DNA of 64,000 bases from Lasioglossum baleicum. Lineage: Eukaryota > Arthropoda > Insecta > Hymenoptera > Halictidae. The DNA lies in NCBI RefSeq assembly GCF_051020765.1, contig NC_134929.1:20784135-20848134 (forward strand), in the 5' to 3' direction. Positions 1 through 11,471 of this stretch are shown in pieces (the stretch's first letter is position 1; every line of letters starts with the position of its first letter). The notes under the pieces were generated by a model that worked only from the letters and a program-made list of their open reading frames with translations, was not told where the DNA came from and did no database searches. Position numbers and translations under genes: made by a program.

Positions 1-587
1 CTAATTTTCTCCGTGAAAAACATTTACAGACCATTTCTTTCGATTTCCGTCTCGTTTTCCTGTACTTATCGAAATTGTAGAATTGACACCTACAATTTTT
101 GCAAACAAATTCCCCGATTTTTATTTCCGTTTCGAACGGATAAAAGCAGAGAAAAAGAGACCAAGATCAAGACAAAGAGAATAATCGACAGGAAAGAAAT
201 TAGAAGACGCAACGATCGAAGAAATGGAGCGGTGGAAAAAAGCGGAATTAAAAGCGAACGCAACGATGCAACGAAAATTCGTAAATTGCGAACGAACGGT
301 GTTGAAAAAAAAAATATTTAACAAACCCGACCTGGTTTCCGGGGAGCAGCTTATTTTTGCGCGGTCGCGCGGCAGCGCGCTTACAATCTATCCGATTGCA
401 AATAATCGGAGAATTATGGTCTTTTTTTACCCGAAACCAGGTCCTTTTACCGGGACGCATAAAAAAACGAAGAAATAATGATTTCAACAAATATTTTGTT
501 CGAATGACGGATACGTTGATATCGAACGAGGAGGATCAAAAGCGATGTGAAACTGACGGGGAGAATTTGAGTTTTATAAAAATATCC
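1..587. other. Left edge, no gene recognised
   Basis: No coding exon was recognised. A short inverted repeat is visible (ACCTGGTTTCCGGG-like at 329-343 against CCCGAAACCAGG-like at 429-443). It brackets a GC-rich run with several GCGCG motifs. Short open frames here are basic and low in complexity, as expected by chance. Confidence 0.4.
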
Positions 588-1336
588 GGTAATTTTATAC
601 AGAAAAGTACTGCCCACTCCGATTTTGATAAAATTTAAATATGTTATAGATATTGACATTTTGAACAACTTTTTCCTTTTCCAATATAGAGGGGTCGCTT
701 TTAGTTTTCGAGATATTTGCAAAAAACTATCGCGAATACTGTATTGAATTTTTCGTATTCCTGCACGCTCCGCTGCAACGTAAACCTGTTTCGGTGAGGC
801 GTTTGTTTACATTTTGACTCTGTAGAGATGAGGTAGAAAACGGGAGGGTGGAAAGAGCCGACCTGACACCACACACACACACCCAGTGCTTAACACGCAC
901 CCAGTGTTTCTAAAAAGAAGGTTTCCGTCAAGAAATTAACATTTGCGCAAATTTTCAATATCATATTTGTAATCAGCACGTGAAAATACGTAAGAATCTA
1001 GAGTATAATTTAGAAATAGTGGGTGCGTGTTAAGCACTAGGTGGGTGTGTGTGGTGTCAGGCTGGCCCTTTCCGCCCCCCCCCTGTTTTCTCTCTTATCT
1101 CTACAGCGTCAAAATGCAAACAAACGTCGCACCGAAACAGACTTACGTTGCAGCGCAGCGTGTAGGAATACGAAAAATTCAATACAGTATTCGCGATAGT
1201 TTTTTGCAAATATCTCGAAAACTAAAAGCGACCCCCCTATATTGGAAGAGGAAAAAGCTGTTCAGAATGTGTTGCTGCATAACATATTTAAATTTCATAA
1301 AAATCGGAGTGGGCAGTACTTTTCTGTATAATTACC
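588..1336. mobile_element. Foldback element with about 315-bp inverted arms
   Basis: The left arm (588-902) and right arm (1021-1336) are near-perfect reverse complements around a spacer of about 118 bp. Paired landmarks are AGTACTGCCCACTCCG against CGGAGTGGGCAGTACT, and GTGCTTAACACGCACCC against GGGTGCGTGTTAAGCAC. No transposase frame is present. The family is not identified and no clear target duplication is seen. A transcript across it could form a long hairpin. Confidence 0.8.
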
Positions 1337-2898
1337 AAAGATCCGCAATCATCGCTCTTCAACAACCGGATATATGCACGTCGACGGAGGAATCCATTTG
1401 ATAATTAACCCAGATTTAAATCTCGCCGAACGATTGCGTGAATCGCGTGCGCCACTGACAACGTGTTAATTGACTGGCAACAGGGAGGTGCGCACACCTG
1501 TAAAGGTGCGTCCGCGGATTAATAGGAAGCGGGTTCTGGTGTACACGGAAAAGTCGCGAGAGCGAGCTCGTCGTTCTCGGAAATCAATTCGGGCCTGATT
1601 ACAGAGGTCGACGGCCAGGTAACCCCGGGGTTAAAAAAATATTCAGCCTGCACCTCGATATTGTGAGCCACCGGTCACGTGTTCGAGAAACCCGGTTCTA
1701 TATCGAGGGTAGTTTCATTAGCGAGTGTCGCTTTCGACCTGCAATATTTGAAAAGTGTAAAAATATACTTGGCTACTTTCTAAAACAAAAATGTTCCCCG
1801 AACCATCCGATACATACGATCTATATAGATCATGTTGAAAATTAGTCAAGTGTGAAATTCCAGACAAAGAAATTCTAAATTATTGCGACAGTGTGAAAAA
1901 TCAAGGGTTAAGTAGCCATTTTATAATCTGACAACTTGTGGCAGTCGATAACAGCCTCGACATGCTATTACCATCTGGTTACCCATTAATTATGTAAATA
2001 ACATACGCATAGTACTATAATCATTACTGACAGGAAATTATTTTGATTTTCAATCAATTACCCATTATTATTGGTGCGTGTAAACTTATCAAGGTTCTCG
2101 CCAAGCTGGAATTACTTTGCCTCGATGTTTTAATACGGCGCTTTCTTAATTGCAATTACCAGTAATGAATTCCGCGAGATTGTATGCATTAAATTTTTCA
2201 CTATATTATTATTTCAATACGCGATCGTTAAGTGTTTTTTGTTATAACTTCTTAACTAAATCCATCTTCCTAGACGCGTCTACAAGTAGTATTGCATTCA
2301 ACAATTTAATTACTAAAGTACCTTGAATGCTTCGAATGCATTAAATAATTAAAAGTTACAAAATAATGTGCAGTCCGTTATCTGCTTCGTTTGTATGCGT
2401 TTACTAAATGTTTTACATTTTGCAATTTAATTATTTTCATATTCTACATGCATCGAATGCCTTAAATAATTAAAAGTTACGATACAGACTACGTTCTTCT
2501 ATCTGCTCTTCTATCTACCTCACCCGCATGCATCTACTATTAATATTACATTTAATAATCACTAGTTAACATCCCATTTAATAACTACACACAATTTCTT
2601 TTATGTTTGTGTATGTATATGCAATGTATGAAGTTTTACAAGACACCAATGTATTATGTAGTTTGAGAAACGGCTTACAAATCCAACAAATTTGATAAAA
2701 ATGCGATATGTAACTCGTAATTTCGTTTTCATTTCGTTAATATAAAACATACAGTTTTTGTCTGTGTGACTTGTGCGAAGAACAGTTATGCTCTTCATCA
2801 AACAGAAGCGATCGCGAAAATCACGAATCACTGTTTAAAATCACCGCGTTTGGGAACGAACGTGATCGAATGACAAGTGATCCAAAAGTAGCGTTGCA
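1337..2898. other. Non-coding stretch, nothing specific
   Basis: No recognisable exon, RNA gene or element boundary. The first 300 bases are CpG-rich and the remainder is AT-rich. Confidence 0.35.
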
Positions 2899-2900
2899 TA

Positions 2901-3707
2901 CAGGGTGTCCCAGCATCGGTAGTATACCCGTGGACGGGGTGATTCTACATGAAAAAAACAAATCGGAAATGAAGAAAAAAATGTTTTCATTTGAGACTTC
3001 GTTTTCGAGAAAATCAGTTTCGAATATTCAGCGAGTACGTGTACACTTAACTATGGTTTAGATGGATAGTATTTGAAGAATTGAAGGTACAGAATACATT
3101 AGAATACGTTCATACAAAAATTCGGAGAATACAGTTGTGTTATGCAGCATAATGGACAGCATTTCCAACCATTTTTGCATTAATAAAGTAAGCTAGTAAC
3201 TAAATTACACGTCTTATTTTCATTTAAATCCACTCTAAATTTATAGGTAGAAGTGAGTAATACAGCACATAATGCTGATACTATGATAATATATCAGTAA
3301 AATTTATACAAGATAAAAATATTTTACCTGAATTATAACAAACTGGAGTGAAATAGAAATTTATTTTCTTTGTCATCATGGATAAAAGGTTGAAAATAAT
3401 ATGACAGAATTTTTAAATTCTTCTAATGTTTTCACCGTTTTAATTTCACCTACTCATTTTTGTTATAAACGCATAAAGATCCGCTGTCTACTAATGATAT
3501 TAGTACTGCTTATAAGTGACATTGACTTCTATCGAGATCCATCCATCTAAATCTAAACCATAGTTAAGTGTGCTCGCTGAATATTCGAAACTGATTTTGT
3601 CGAAAACGAAGCCCAAATGAAAAATTTTTCTTCTCCATTTTCGATTTGTTTTTTCATGTAGAATCACCCCCCGTTCACGTTTGTACTACCGATGCTGGAA
3701 TACCCGG
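2901..3707. mobile_element. TA-flanked foldback DNA transposon (CAGGGTGTCC end)
   Basis: The left end CAGGGTGTCCCAGCATCGG and the right end (the complement of CCGATGCTGGAATACCCG) are inverted repeats flanked by TA at 2899-2900 and 3708-3709. Complementarity continues inward for about 170 bases through the GAATATTC and ACTATGGTTTAGAT segments. The TA flank and CAGGG end suggest a Tc1/mariner-type non-autonomous element. A solitary copy of the CCGCTGTCTAC end motif described elsewhere lies inside, near 3481. Confidence 0.75.
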
Positions 3708-3768
3708 TATAAATAAAGTTGTAGTTCGAAGAATGAACTTTCAAAGAACGAACTTTCGAGGAACTCAC

Positions 3769-3875
3769 CTTCCAGCACCTGTGGCAACACGGTTGACGCC
3801 GTAGGGACGTGGAAGCGGAATCTATCCGTCAGCTGGCCATCATAGTAACCGGTGCTCGACGACGTACCACCACTG
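3769..3875 (-). CDS. Putative internal coding exon of an unidentified minus-strand gene
   Basis: Read on the - strand, a frame of 35 codons begins SGGTSSSTGYYDGQL and ends VLPQVLE plus one G. It then meets a strong donor, GAAG followed by GTGAGT. A possible acceptor, TTATTAG before CAGTGG, gives the left limit, but its pyrimidine tract is poor and the frame is closed by TGA just upstream. The segment has no ATG, so this would be an internal or early exon. I do not recognise the protein. No continuation was found between 1 and 3768, so the gene would run off the left edge or the call is wrong. Confidence 0.35.
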
Positions 3876-4350
3876 CTAATAATTCACTGTCACAGAACGT
3901 GTCACTATAACACCGCGATATGTCATCGCGTCGCGCTGCCTGAAAAGCCCGCGATGGGACAACACGATCGCGATCGCGTCCGCCGACTGGCAAACACGGA
4001 AAAGGAAATGTGGCCCCGGTACCGGAACCGGAACCAGAACCGCCGGACGAAACGAAAAACGAAACAACACTATCAACTCTACGCAGCTACGTTCAGCCCT
4101 CGACGGTCGCTACACTAACTGCCGCTCCTTCGCTTGAATTTCGACTACCCCAGCCGCCGCGTACGCCCCGACCAATCAACGTCCAGCATCGTCATCCCCC
4201 TCCACGCGCTCCCAACCGTCGCGAATCGCGCGTGAACCGCGGTCCCGCCACTTTTCTCCATCCCCTATTGCTTCCTCTCTCTCTCTCTGTCCAAGTATTT
4301 ATTATTTATTATATATACTATAATAAAGTTTATTATAATTTATTATAGCC
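3876..4350. promoter_or_regulatory. GC- and CpG-rich region behind the putative exon
   Basis: This stretch is clearly richer in G+C and CpG than its surroundings (CGCGATCGCGATCGCG-type runs, GGAACCGGAACC repeats). Such composition often marks promoters or first exons in these genomes. No core promoter element can be assigned with confidence, and the open frames on both strands look like by-products of composition. Confidence 0.25.
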
Positions 4351-4482
4351 ATCAAAGTATCATTTCTTATAGCGATGTGTGACTAAAATGTCCTACTTGT
4401 ATGATTTCTGAAAGCGTCCTATGCTTGATTCGAGTCTTCCACTTGTTGAGCCGAAGATTGTTGCACAAGCCAACGGTAGGGA

Positions 4483-4490
4483 TGACGTCA
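4483..4490. promoter_or_regulatory. Full CRE palindrome TGACGTCA
   Basis: A perfect 8-bp cAMP response element (CREB/ATF consensus) lies about 600 bp upstream of the proposed minus-strand exon. A single match of this length can occur by chance. Confidence 0.3.
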
Positions 4491-4652
4491 CCGCGAAGAA
4501 AAACGACAGAAAAACAGAATAACATGTAAACAACGAATATTCGCGCGTATTAATTTATCGAACACAATTCACTGAAAAATTTATTTATTCCTTTTGTTCT
4601 CCCTTGACCATTGTGTCATCTTATTTTACCACGTTTTTATTAGCTCGCTTTC

Positions 4653-4684
4653 TTGTCTGTTTGTTTGTCTGTCTGTCTGTCTGT
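4653..4684. repeat. GTCT tetranucleotide microsatellite
   Basis: Direct reading shows consecutive TGTC/TGTT tetramers ending in three perfect GTCT units. Confidence 0.85.
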
Positions 4685-4822
4685 TCGTTCGGTACATTCT
4701 TGTTTTGGTAAAAATAGGTAATAGAACTCGAGATACAAAATAACTTTCACAACACACGAATATCACCAAGTATAATTATATGGAGCAAATGTAATTAATG
4801 AATTTATTAGCAACTATTAAAA

Positions 4823-4825
<3 letters not shown>

Positions 4826-4864
<39 letters not shown>
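4826..4864. repeat. CT dinucleotide microsatellite
   Basis: About 19 uninterrupted CT units are followed by GTCCCTGTCCCTG. Confidence 0.95.
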
Positions 4865-4867
<3 letters not shown>

Positions 4868-4919
4868 CCTGTCCCTGTATCTCGAGTAATATTAGCCATT
4901 TTTACAAAACAATTACATG

Positions 4920-5190
4920 ATTAGATGGTCAAGGAAATGCTTGTCGACATCATTGGCAAAAGAAATTTTTATAGATATTAACCAGTCAAAAATAATATGT
5001 TTATTGATGTGAATCGTGTTTGATAAATTAATGCTTGCGAAAACTCATGGTTGAAAAGTTACTCCGTAACTCGAATACTACTTGCCAGTTTTAGTATAAA
5101 ATTAGATGGTTCGATAGTTGAGGGAGTGCTTGTCGACATTGTTGATAGAATGAATTGTTATAAACATTAGTCAGTGATAAATAATAAGTT
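4920..5190. repeat. Diverged direct duplication, period about 180-190 bp
   Basis: TTAGATGGT recurs at 4921 and 5102, and GCTTGTCGACAT at 4939 and 5128, followed in both copies by an imperfect AATAATA-TTTAT segment. The copies have diverged. No gene content. Confidence 0.55.
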
Positions 5191-5289
5191 TATCAGTAAT
5201 TATTATCACGGCGATCGAAATCCAAAATCCAAAACCAAAATTAGATGGGGTGGGGACGGTTTCGCATCAGTGTGCACGAGCGCACAAAT

Positions 5290-5645
5290 TATAATGAAGT
5301 GACGTCGGTAACGGAACTTTTAGCGATGTTGGTATTTCAAATTACTGATAATACCGACGAATCTCGTCAGTGCTGATAATTCCACGTTATTTTGTTCCGT
5401 CACCGACGAGAGGACTGCCAGCACCGACGAGAGCAGAAGGCCATCGACGTGATCTCGTCGGCACAGACTTTCTGTGCGTCGGTGCATGGTCGGTGCAGAA
5501 GGCCACTGAGGAATTCTCGTCGCGTCGGTAAGAAGGCGTCACGGAACCACCGACGTAGTATCCCGTCAGTGACGGAACTGGACGGAACCACCGACCAGAA
5601 TTGATTATCTTGAAAACCGACGAGATACTGTTTCTCGTCGTTATC
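5290..5645. repeat. Cluster of CCGACGAG/CTCGTCGG inverted motifs
   Basis: In about 350 bases the octamer family CCGACGAG and its complement occurs around ten times in both orientations (for example near 5354, 5402, 5421, 5455, 5480, 5618). It gives many possible short hairpins in a locally GC-rich tract. No terminal repeat, transposase or coding frame was identified. It may be the core of an unrecognised element. Confidence 0.6.
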
Positions 5646-5764
5646 TTGAATTGTTACATTCTGCACTGAACGTTTGTTTTGGTGTTGGTTTATAAGGTCT
5701 AAAATATTAAAAACAAAATTAAAGACCTGGGCAATCGGTATTATCCTCTATCCATAAGAACTTC

Positions 5765-5871
5765 CCCAAGTAGCCACAAGTAGCCACGTACGTCCTTAAA
5801 ACGTACGCAGAATGGACGTAGGACGTTTGGACGTGAACCGTACGTTTTAGGGACGTACGTGACTACTTGGG
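5765..5871. mobile_element. 107-bp MITE with CCCAAGTAG ends
   Basis: The left end CCCAAGTAGCCAC and right end GTGACTACTTGGG are inverted. The inner ACGTACGTCC..AAAACGTACG pairs with CGTACGTTTT..GGACGTACGT, so the whole unit folds into one hairpin. Part of the left end (AAGTAGCCAC) is duplicated. No target duplication was resolved. Confidence 0.75.
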
Positions 5872-7298
5872 TCTAGTATCTTACAAGTATAGTGGATAAT
5901 ATCGAGCTAATAGATGCACACTTTGAATTTTCGTTGATATTGTATACTAGAATGTAAGATATGCTAGATTTAAAAACAAATGTATTGATTGATTTTCAAT
6001 AAAGATCAGAGTGGACCATTTTTGCAATGGCTCGTTGCAGCTAGAGCATGGGCGACTGAAATGTCGAAAAATTCTAACGCAAACGCGATTCATTTGCCGC
6101 GTATCACTAATTCAGCGAACGGAGATCCAAAAGATTACTTTATATTTTGTGCAAAACAACTATGCAAACTTTTTGTTTTGTTTTGAAATCGTGACATGCG
6201 GCGTTTTTCCTTATAACAAAAGATTTATGCGGAGTCAGTGATTGCTGTCGGATTTTGCATTGTGTCTCACGGCACAAGCGGCAAGGATCGTTTGCACTCG
6301 AATAGAAAATAATATTTATAATAATATAATAAACTATAAATAATATACGACCTGTGGACGGCATTTCACAATAGCGGCACTTACGTTCAAAAACGATCAC
6401 GAAATCATATCGGCAACAGAGAGGATATTCCAGGATATTCTCTGTCGGCAAATTCTGCAGAACTACCAACCACTTTCGCGTGTTCCTAAAATTCTGGATC
6501 TGGAACTGGACATGCAGATCTAAGCCAATCGTGAAGCGACACAAAAATCCATGGTTTCTTCACATGAGAACCAGGCTTAAATCGGTCGTCAGCTTCTGTG
6601 ACACAACACTAGAAGATAAGTGGAAGCACCTTGCAAATTCTATAGTACGTCTAATCATAGTATGCCATTGATGTTGTGACGTGTAATATTTTTTTAAACT
6701 AAATATACGGCGATTTGATCGCGAAAATTGGCCGAACACGTGAAAATACCTTAGGTGAATCGAATTTGTTTCTATCGTAACCACGGATTTCTGTAAATAG
6801 TGATCGTGGCCGAAAGTTTTAGAGGTTATGTACACATCCCTCAGTTTATTCCGAGATTTTAGTAACTTGTCGGAAAGCCGTAGATTTTCCATGGGAATCG
6901 TTTACAATTTCCCTGATGAAACGTGAATAAATCGACGCACGCGACGTTCCGGATTTATTGCGTTTTTCAGTTATCGTTTATTCGAAAAATTCGATCCAAG
7001 TAATGCCCACGAAGTCTTATAGTCGAGCAACCTTGGGATCGTTTCAATGATTGGCGTTAAGAATTTATCGTGTCATTCATTCCCAGTAAATACAGTATTA
7101 GAGGCTCGAAGAAAAGTTCCTACGTGGTTTTGATTAGCCGACAAGTAATCTTTTATCATTAGTGTGCTTCCTATAATGTTAACGCGACTCGTTACGCGGC
7201 AGCTCGTTCGTTTACTTCCTCGTTTACTTCCTCCTTTATGATTCATTGCAAACTGTTTCAATAAATACGATTTTTTTTCCATGATCTAGAAAGGTAAG
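5872..7298. other. Region upstream of RER1, no gene assigned
   Basis: This holds the RER1 promoter and 5' UTR, whose position cannot be fixed. Several short minus-strand frames (6140-6544, 6560-6892, 7073-7282) overlap it. One has a mitochondrial-presequence look (MIRRTIEFARCFHLSSS), but none was recognised and frames change between them. A head-to-head neighbour of RER1 is possible but not shown. Confidence 0.3.
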
Positions 7299-8389
7299 AT
7301 GATGCAAGATGAGCATCTCGGTGGTCCAGCGAGCCGTAATGTTTTCAGTCAAGCACTAGGAAGAATATCACAGGTATACTTGGTAATTAATATTTATTTA
7401 TGACTAGACTGTGGATCTTCATGCAATTATGGCTTTTGAAAATTTTCAAAAAATGCTAGGACATAAAATACGATAGGATTTAAAAAAGGCTACTACCATG
7501 TTTCTTCACTGCCGAGTTTCTTTGAATTTGTCCACAAAAATCACAAATTGCATAAACATCCGCAGTCTACTTATGACCGTTAAGTTACAATTAGATGTAC
7601 GCTAATCTTACGAACCTACTTACATTGCAGATATATCAAAGATATTTAGACCTTTGGACCCCTCATGTAGTGTCTAGATGGATATTCGCTTTATTGCTAA
7701 TATTTGTTTTTATTCTGCGTATATTTCTTGCACAAGTGAGTCAAAACTCTTTGAAATATTTCGATTATACAGTTTCAAGGTAATCGTTGAATGTATTCAT
7801 ACATTTTCTGCTTTCAGGGATGGTATATTGTTACATACGCATTAGGAATTTATCACTTGAATTTATTTATAGCATTCCTTACTCCCAAAATCGATCCAGC
7901 TATGGATTTCGATGGTATGTTTCTAATATTTACAAGCTGGAATTAATCAATGTCGATTGGAGCTGTATTTTGTACGATGGCTTTGTAATTTTGTTTCTTT
8001 GATAGATGGCGATGGACCAGAATTACCTACAAGATCTAACGAAGAATTTAGGCCATTTATTAGGAGATTACCCGAATTTAAATTCTGGTATTCTGTGATG
8101 AAGTCCACAGTCATTGCTATGTTGTGCACTCTGTTCGATTCCTTCGATGTACCAGTATTTTGGCCGATATTAGTTATGTACTTCATAACTCTATTTTGCA
8201 TAACAATGAAGCGTCAAATAAAGGTAAGAGTTAATTGTGTCTTCGCCTGTAACGTTTATCGTAGCATGATGTTAATTTTTAATTTGTCTTTTCCAGCATA
8301 TGATCAAATACAGATACCTGCCCTTCACTCACGGAAAACCAAAGTACCAAAACCACGAGGATACTTCGAGGTTAATACCTTCAAAGTGA
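7299..8389 (+). CDS. RER1: RER1, Golgi-to-ER retrieval receptor
   Basis: RER1 sits in the cis-Golgi membrane and returns escaped ER membrane proteins and unassembled subunits by COPI vesicles. Five coding exons join in phase: 7299-7373, 7631-7735, 7818-7914, 8006-8223 and 8297-8389 (TGA). They give 195 residues, against 196 in human RER1. The start is the first of two adjacent ATGs at 7299 and 7302. Family hallmarks are easy to see: GWYIVTYALGIYHLNLFIAF, then EEFRPFIRRLPEFKFW, then VPVFWPILVMYF and MKRQIKHMIKYRY. Four hydrophobic segments lie at about residues 42-60, 61-81, 124-143 and 144-160, with basic cytosolic ends. All donors are GT and acceptors AG. Intron 1 is largely filled by a small TIR element (7404-7570). 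The gene is intact and converges with the minus-strand GPCR. Confidence 0.97.
7404..7570. mobile_element. TIR element inside RER1 intron 1 (ACTAGACTGCGGAT family)
   Basis: The left end CTAGACTGTGGATCTTCATG and the right end CATAAACATCCGCAGTCTAC are inverted repeats. Both sides carry the direct hexamer TTATGA (398-403 and 571-576 of the 7000 block), which reads as a 6-bp target duplication. The element is 167 bp, has no coding capacity and occupies most of the 257-bp intron. Confidence 0.7.
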
Positions 8390-11257
8390 ATAGGTGTGAA
8401 GTATGTTTGTTGATGGAGGTGCATAAATGTGTAGATTTCTATTTTCCCGATACGATGTGGAAAAAAAAGAATCTTTGAATAACGAAAGCAGTCAGATTCA
8501 TTTTTTCGAATGACATTTAAAACATACGGAAAATAAGATCATTGCCTTGTACAAGAAAAAAAGATAAGAAAAGAAAGAAAGAAAGGTTTAATCTGCGAAA
8601 GGTGTAACGCTAAACAAAGAAAAAAACAAAGTATAATGTTGTATGGTATTTAAACTGAATTATCGTAATATATTTGTATCATAAAACTTGTACAAAGTAT
8701 TGTTAGGTCTTACATAAACGTGGACACAGTAACAATATGAACAGTACGGAGTTGTTAATGTAATATTAACTTATTATGTAAAGAAAAAAAAAAGAAGTAA
8801 TTCATATACATAAGATTCGTAATACAATCGCTAATTCATTTCTTAATCTCAGTAGTACCGTTTTCTGCGTTATTATTCCAATGCTATTGTTTGGTTCTTT
8901 CGTTTACAAACATTCCATTCGCTAACAGTTGTACTGTTAATTTGCGTTTTGTACTTCTCGCAAACGTTTTCCACTGAAATTTATCATTTCTTAACGACCA
9001 TCGACAAACCCTGGCTGCGAACTTAGTATTCATTTTTTTTTTCCAATAACGATTGATACAACAAAGTGAGCAACGTTTTTGACAAATCTACGTTTATTTC
9101 GTTGAAAAAGAGAACAGCGATTTTTTTCTGAGCGTTGTACTGTAACAGACAGCGTTTGAATCATGTCCATTGAACAGTTTTATTACCATGAAACAATTTA
9201 GTTCAATCTAGTTCGATATAAGGTTCAGACTCGGCGTCTGAAATGAAACTGTGTTCTTATGTCAGCACCTCATGGGTATACAATTCGCTAACGACGTGTC
9301 GTGAGTGTGTGTGTTTTATCAAAGATATATATATATAAATAGGCTTATTAAAATGGTAGGTTTAAACGACCATACATCGAAACGATACATACCATTTAGG
9401 GCTCACCATTAATTCGCCTCTATACAAATTTGTACATACGAACTTGTTTAAATAAACTGTTTTAAATAACTTTTCACGGGGTCGCTGACGCAAAAAACAA
9501 GTAAAATAGATAAATTAGCTTGTAAATGCTGACTAACGGGTGACTATTACAGTCCAAAGATCATCTGCTTAGTATACACGTTTATAATTAACAGATTATA
9601 TACATTTTACACAATACATAATAATCTTTGCTTGTCCTCTGCGGTGTCTTGTATCACGAACATTTTGAAAGTAAACGGAATATTATTATTCAATTGTACA
9701 AAAATTACACACACGTTGTACATAGAACGGTTCTTTTGTATATTCTTTGGTTCACGCGAGCTTCTCGACATTTTGACTGATGCATTTATGTTACACACGT
9801 ACACGTTGAATCTGTACAAAGTATAAGTTCCTCCCAATTATACATGAACGCAAAAATAAAGTTTTATGTCATCAGGTACTGATTGCTCTTCGGTCTTTCA
9901 CCTTGTTTCGTTTATCAACTGAACAATTGCTTTTTCTTTCTGAATCTTTGGACAAAATCTTTTGGCCCCGAATGAGCGCGATATTATATTATTCTTTGTT
10001 ACGTTTTAAAGCTTTTGCAGATAAATATGCACACGCATGCACACGTACCGAGTTCCTGTAACACATTTTTATAAATCTAATATACATACAGTACTTAACT
10101 ATAAATATACAGTATGAACATAAGCTATATATGTACAGACGACTCGAGGAAATGGTGTGTCGAATTGTCGAACGGAAGCAACAATTGTTAATACATATTT
10201 ACAATATATCATTTTCAACAGAGCTCTCGCGATTAGTAAATAGGAACAAAGTTAACGTAAGCTGATCCAACAGTTTGTTACAATAAATACTCTTTCTTGC
10301 ATCTGCAGTGCGGACAATTGTTATCATGCTTATTAATTTCATTCATTTCATTACGCAGCAAGTATCGTAGATGTACAAGACAGATTTTTATGTGTAAACA
10401 TTTTGAATCGCCGCGCAAACACCCGATTTCGTTCTAGTCAATTTACACGAACAAATCCCCAGGAATTAGCATCCTTTTTTTTGTACAGAGGTAGCACTAT
10501 ACGATACAACGTAGTGCTATCTTAAAGGAACATCAATTTGAATTATTTTTTTACGACCATAAACATACTCCACTGTGTTTATTTGTAAGCGCAGACAGAA
10601 CTGGGTAAAATAACGAGCCATTATCCTCTATGAATAATTCAAAACAACATACTATATCCTAATATACTCTCACAATATATTTTAGTTTATCATTTTTACC
10701 CAGTTCGAACGTCAATACATCTCTGATATAAATCGAAATAACTACTCTTCTTACGTTCTCTATACTCTAATCAGACTGTTTCGAACAGTCCGCTAAGTTA
10801 GATCGTGTTCCCTTTGTTGTCAGCCGAAAGCGTCTTACGTCTTTTTCTTTTTTTTTTACAGGAGTCCACTCGTGGAAATTTGATGGGTGTCATAGCATTA
10901 AAAACAAAAAAAACGAACCGAAATCAATATTACTTGGTACAAAGACGCATTTGTTCAAAGAGAATGTATAGAAAGAAAAGAAAGGGAAAGAACTAAGAGG
11001 AAAAGGGGACGCAAAAGTGGGCATGAATGGGCTGTGTGAATGGCAGAATGAGAGACCAGATCGAGTTCGGTCTATTACACGCAAACGGAGATTCCAAATA
11101 AAACATGTTGAGAAGCATTGTCTCGTACGTTTCAGATCTTGTAATTTCTCCAAACCATCCCCCTTCGAAAAAATCGATTCGCTGGACCGTTTCTCGTCCA
11201 AGGTAGATCGCAATCAATCTTCGTGCATGTCTTCTTGTTTTTGTCTTTCTGTTTCTC

Positions 11258-11318
<61 letters not shown>

Positions 11319-11326
11319 GTCAGTTT
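8390..11326. other. Convergent 3' intergenic region of RER1 and the GPCR
   Basis: This holds the 3' UTRs of two converging genes and no further exon. Possible RER1 poly(A) signals (AATAAA) are at 9451, 9855 and 10282. A possible minus-strand signal (TTTATT read on +) is at 10578. None can be chosen without transcripts. The sequence is AT-rich with no element ends seen. Confidence 0.5.
11253..11314. repeat. CT microsatellite, GA-rich in the GPCR 3' UTR
   Basis: About 30 CT units lie 13 bases beyond the receptor stop codon. In the sense transcript of the receptor this reads as a long GA tract at the very start of the 3' UTR. Confidence 0.9.
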
Positions 11327-11471
11327 CTACTCGTTCAGATCCTCAGAGATGACTTTCTTTGATTTATCCAGGAACGTGGTCGTTGAATTCACGCCGACCA
11401 CCGTCGTGGTGGTCGTTTCGCTAACCGAGGAGTCCCTTTTCCGATACTGATTCGACGGAGGGCAGTACAAT
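11327..11471 (-). CDS. Dh44-R: DH44 receptor last coding exon: C-tail
   Basis: It encodes LYCPPSNQYRKRDSSVSE then a run of threonines (TTTTTVVGVNSTTT) and ends SEDLNE before TAG at 11329-11327. The many Ser/Thr residues are plausible phosphorylation sites for desensitisation. The acceptor is ATTTTTCAG. Confidence 0.9.

Noticed and set aside
3852..4348. Plus-strand open frames in the GC-rich zone
   Set aside because: Low-complexity PEPEP and basic runs come from GGAACC repeats and CpG content, with no coding hallmarks.
6140..6892. Divergent mitochondrial-type gene opposite RER1
   Set aside because: One short frame starts like a targeting peptide, but it stops soon, frames shift, and no known protein could be matched; left as unresolved.
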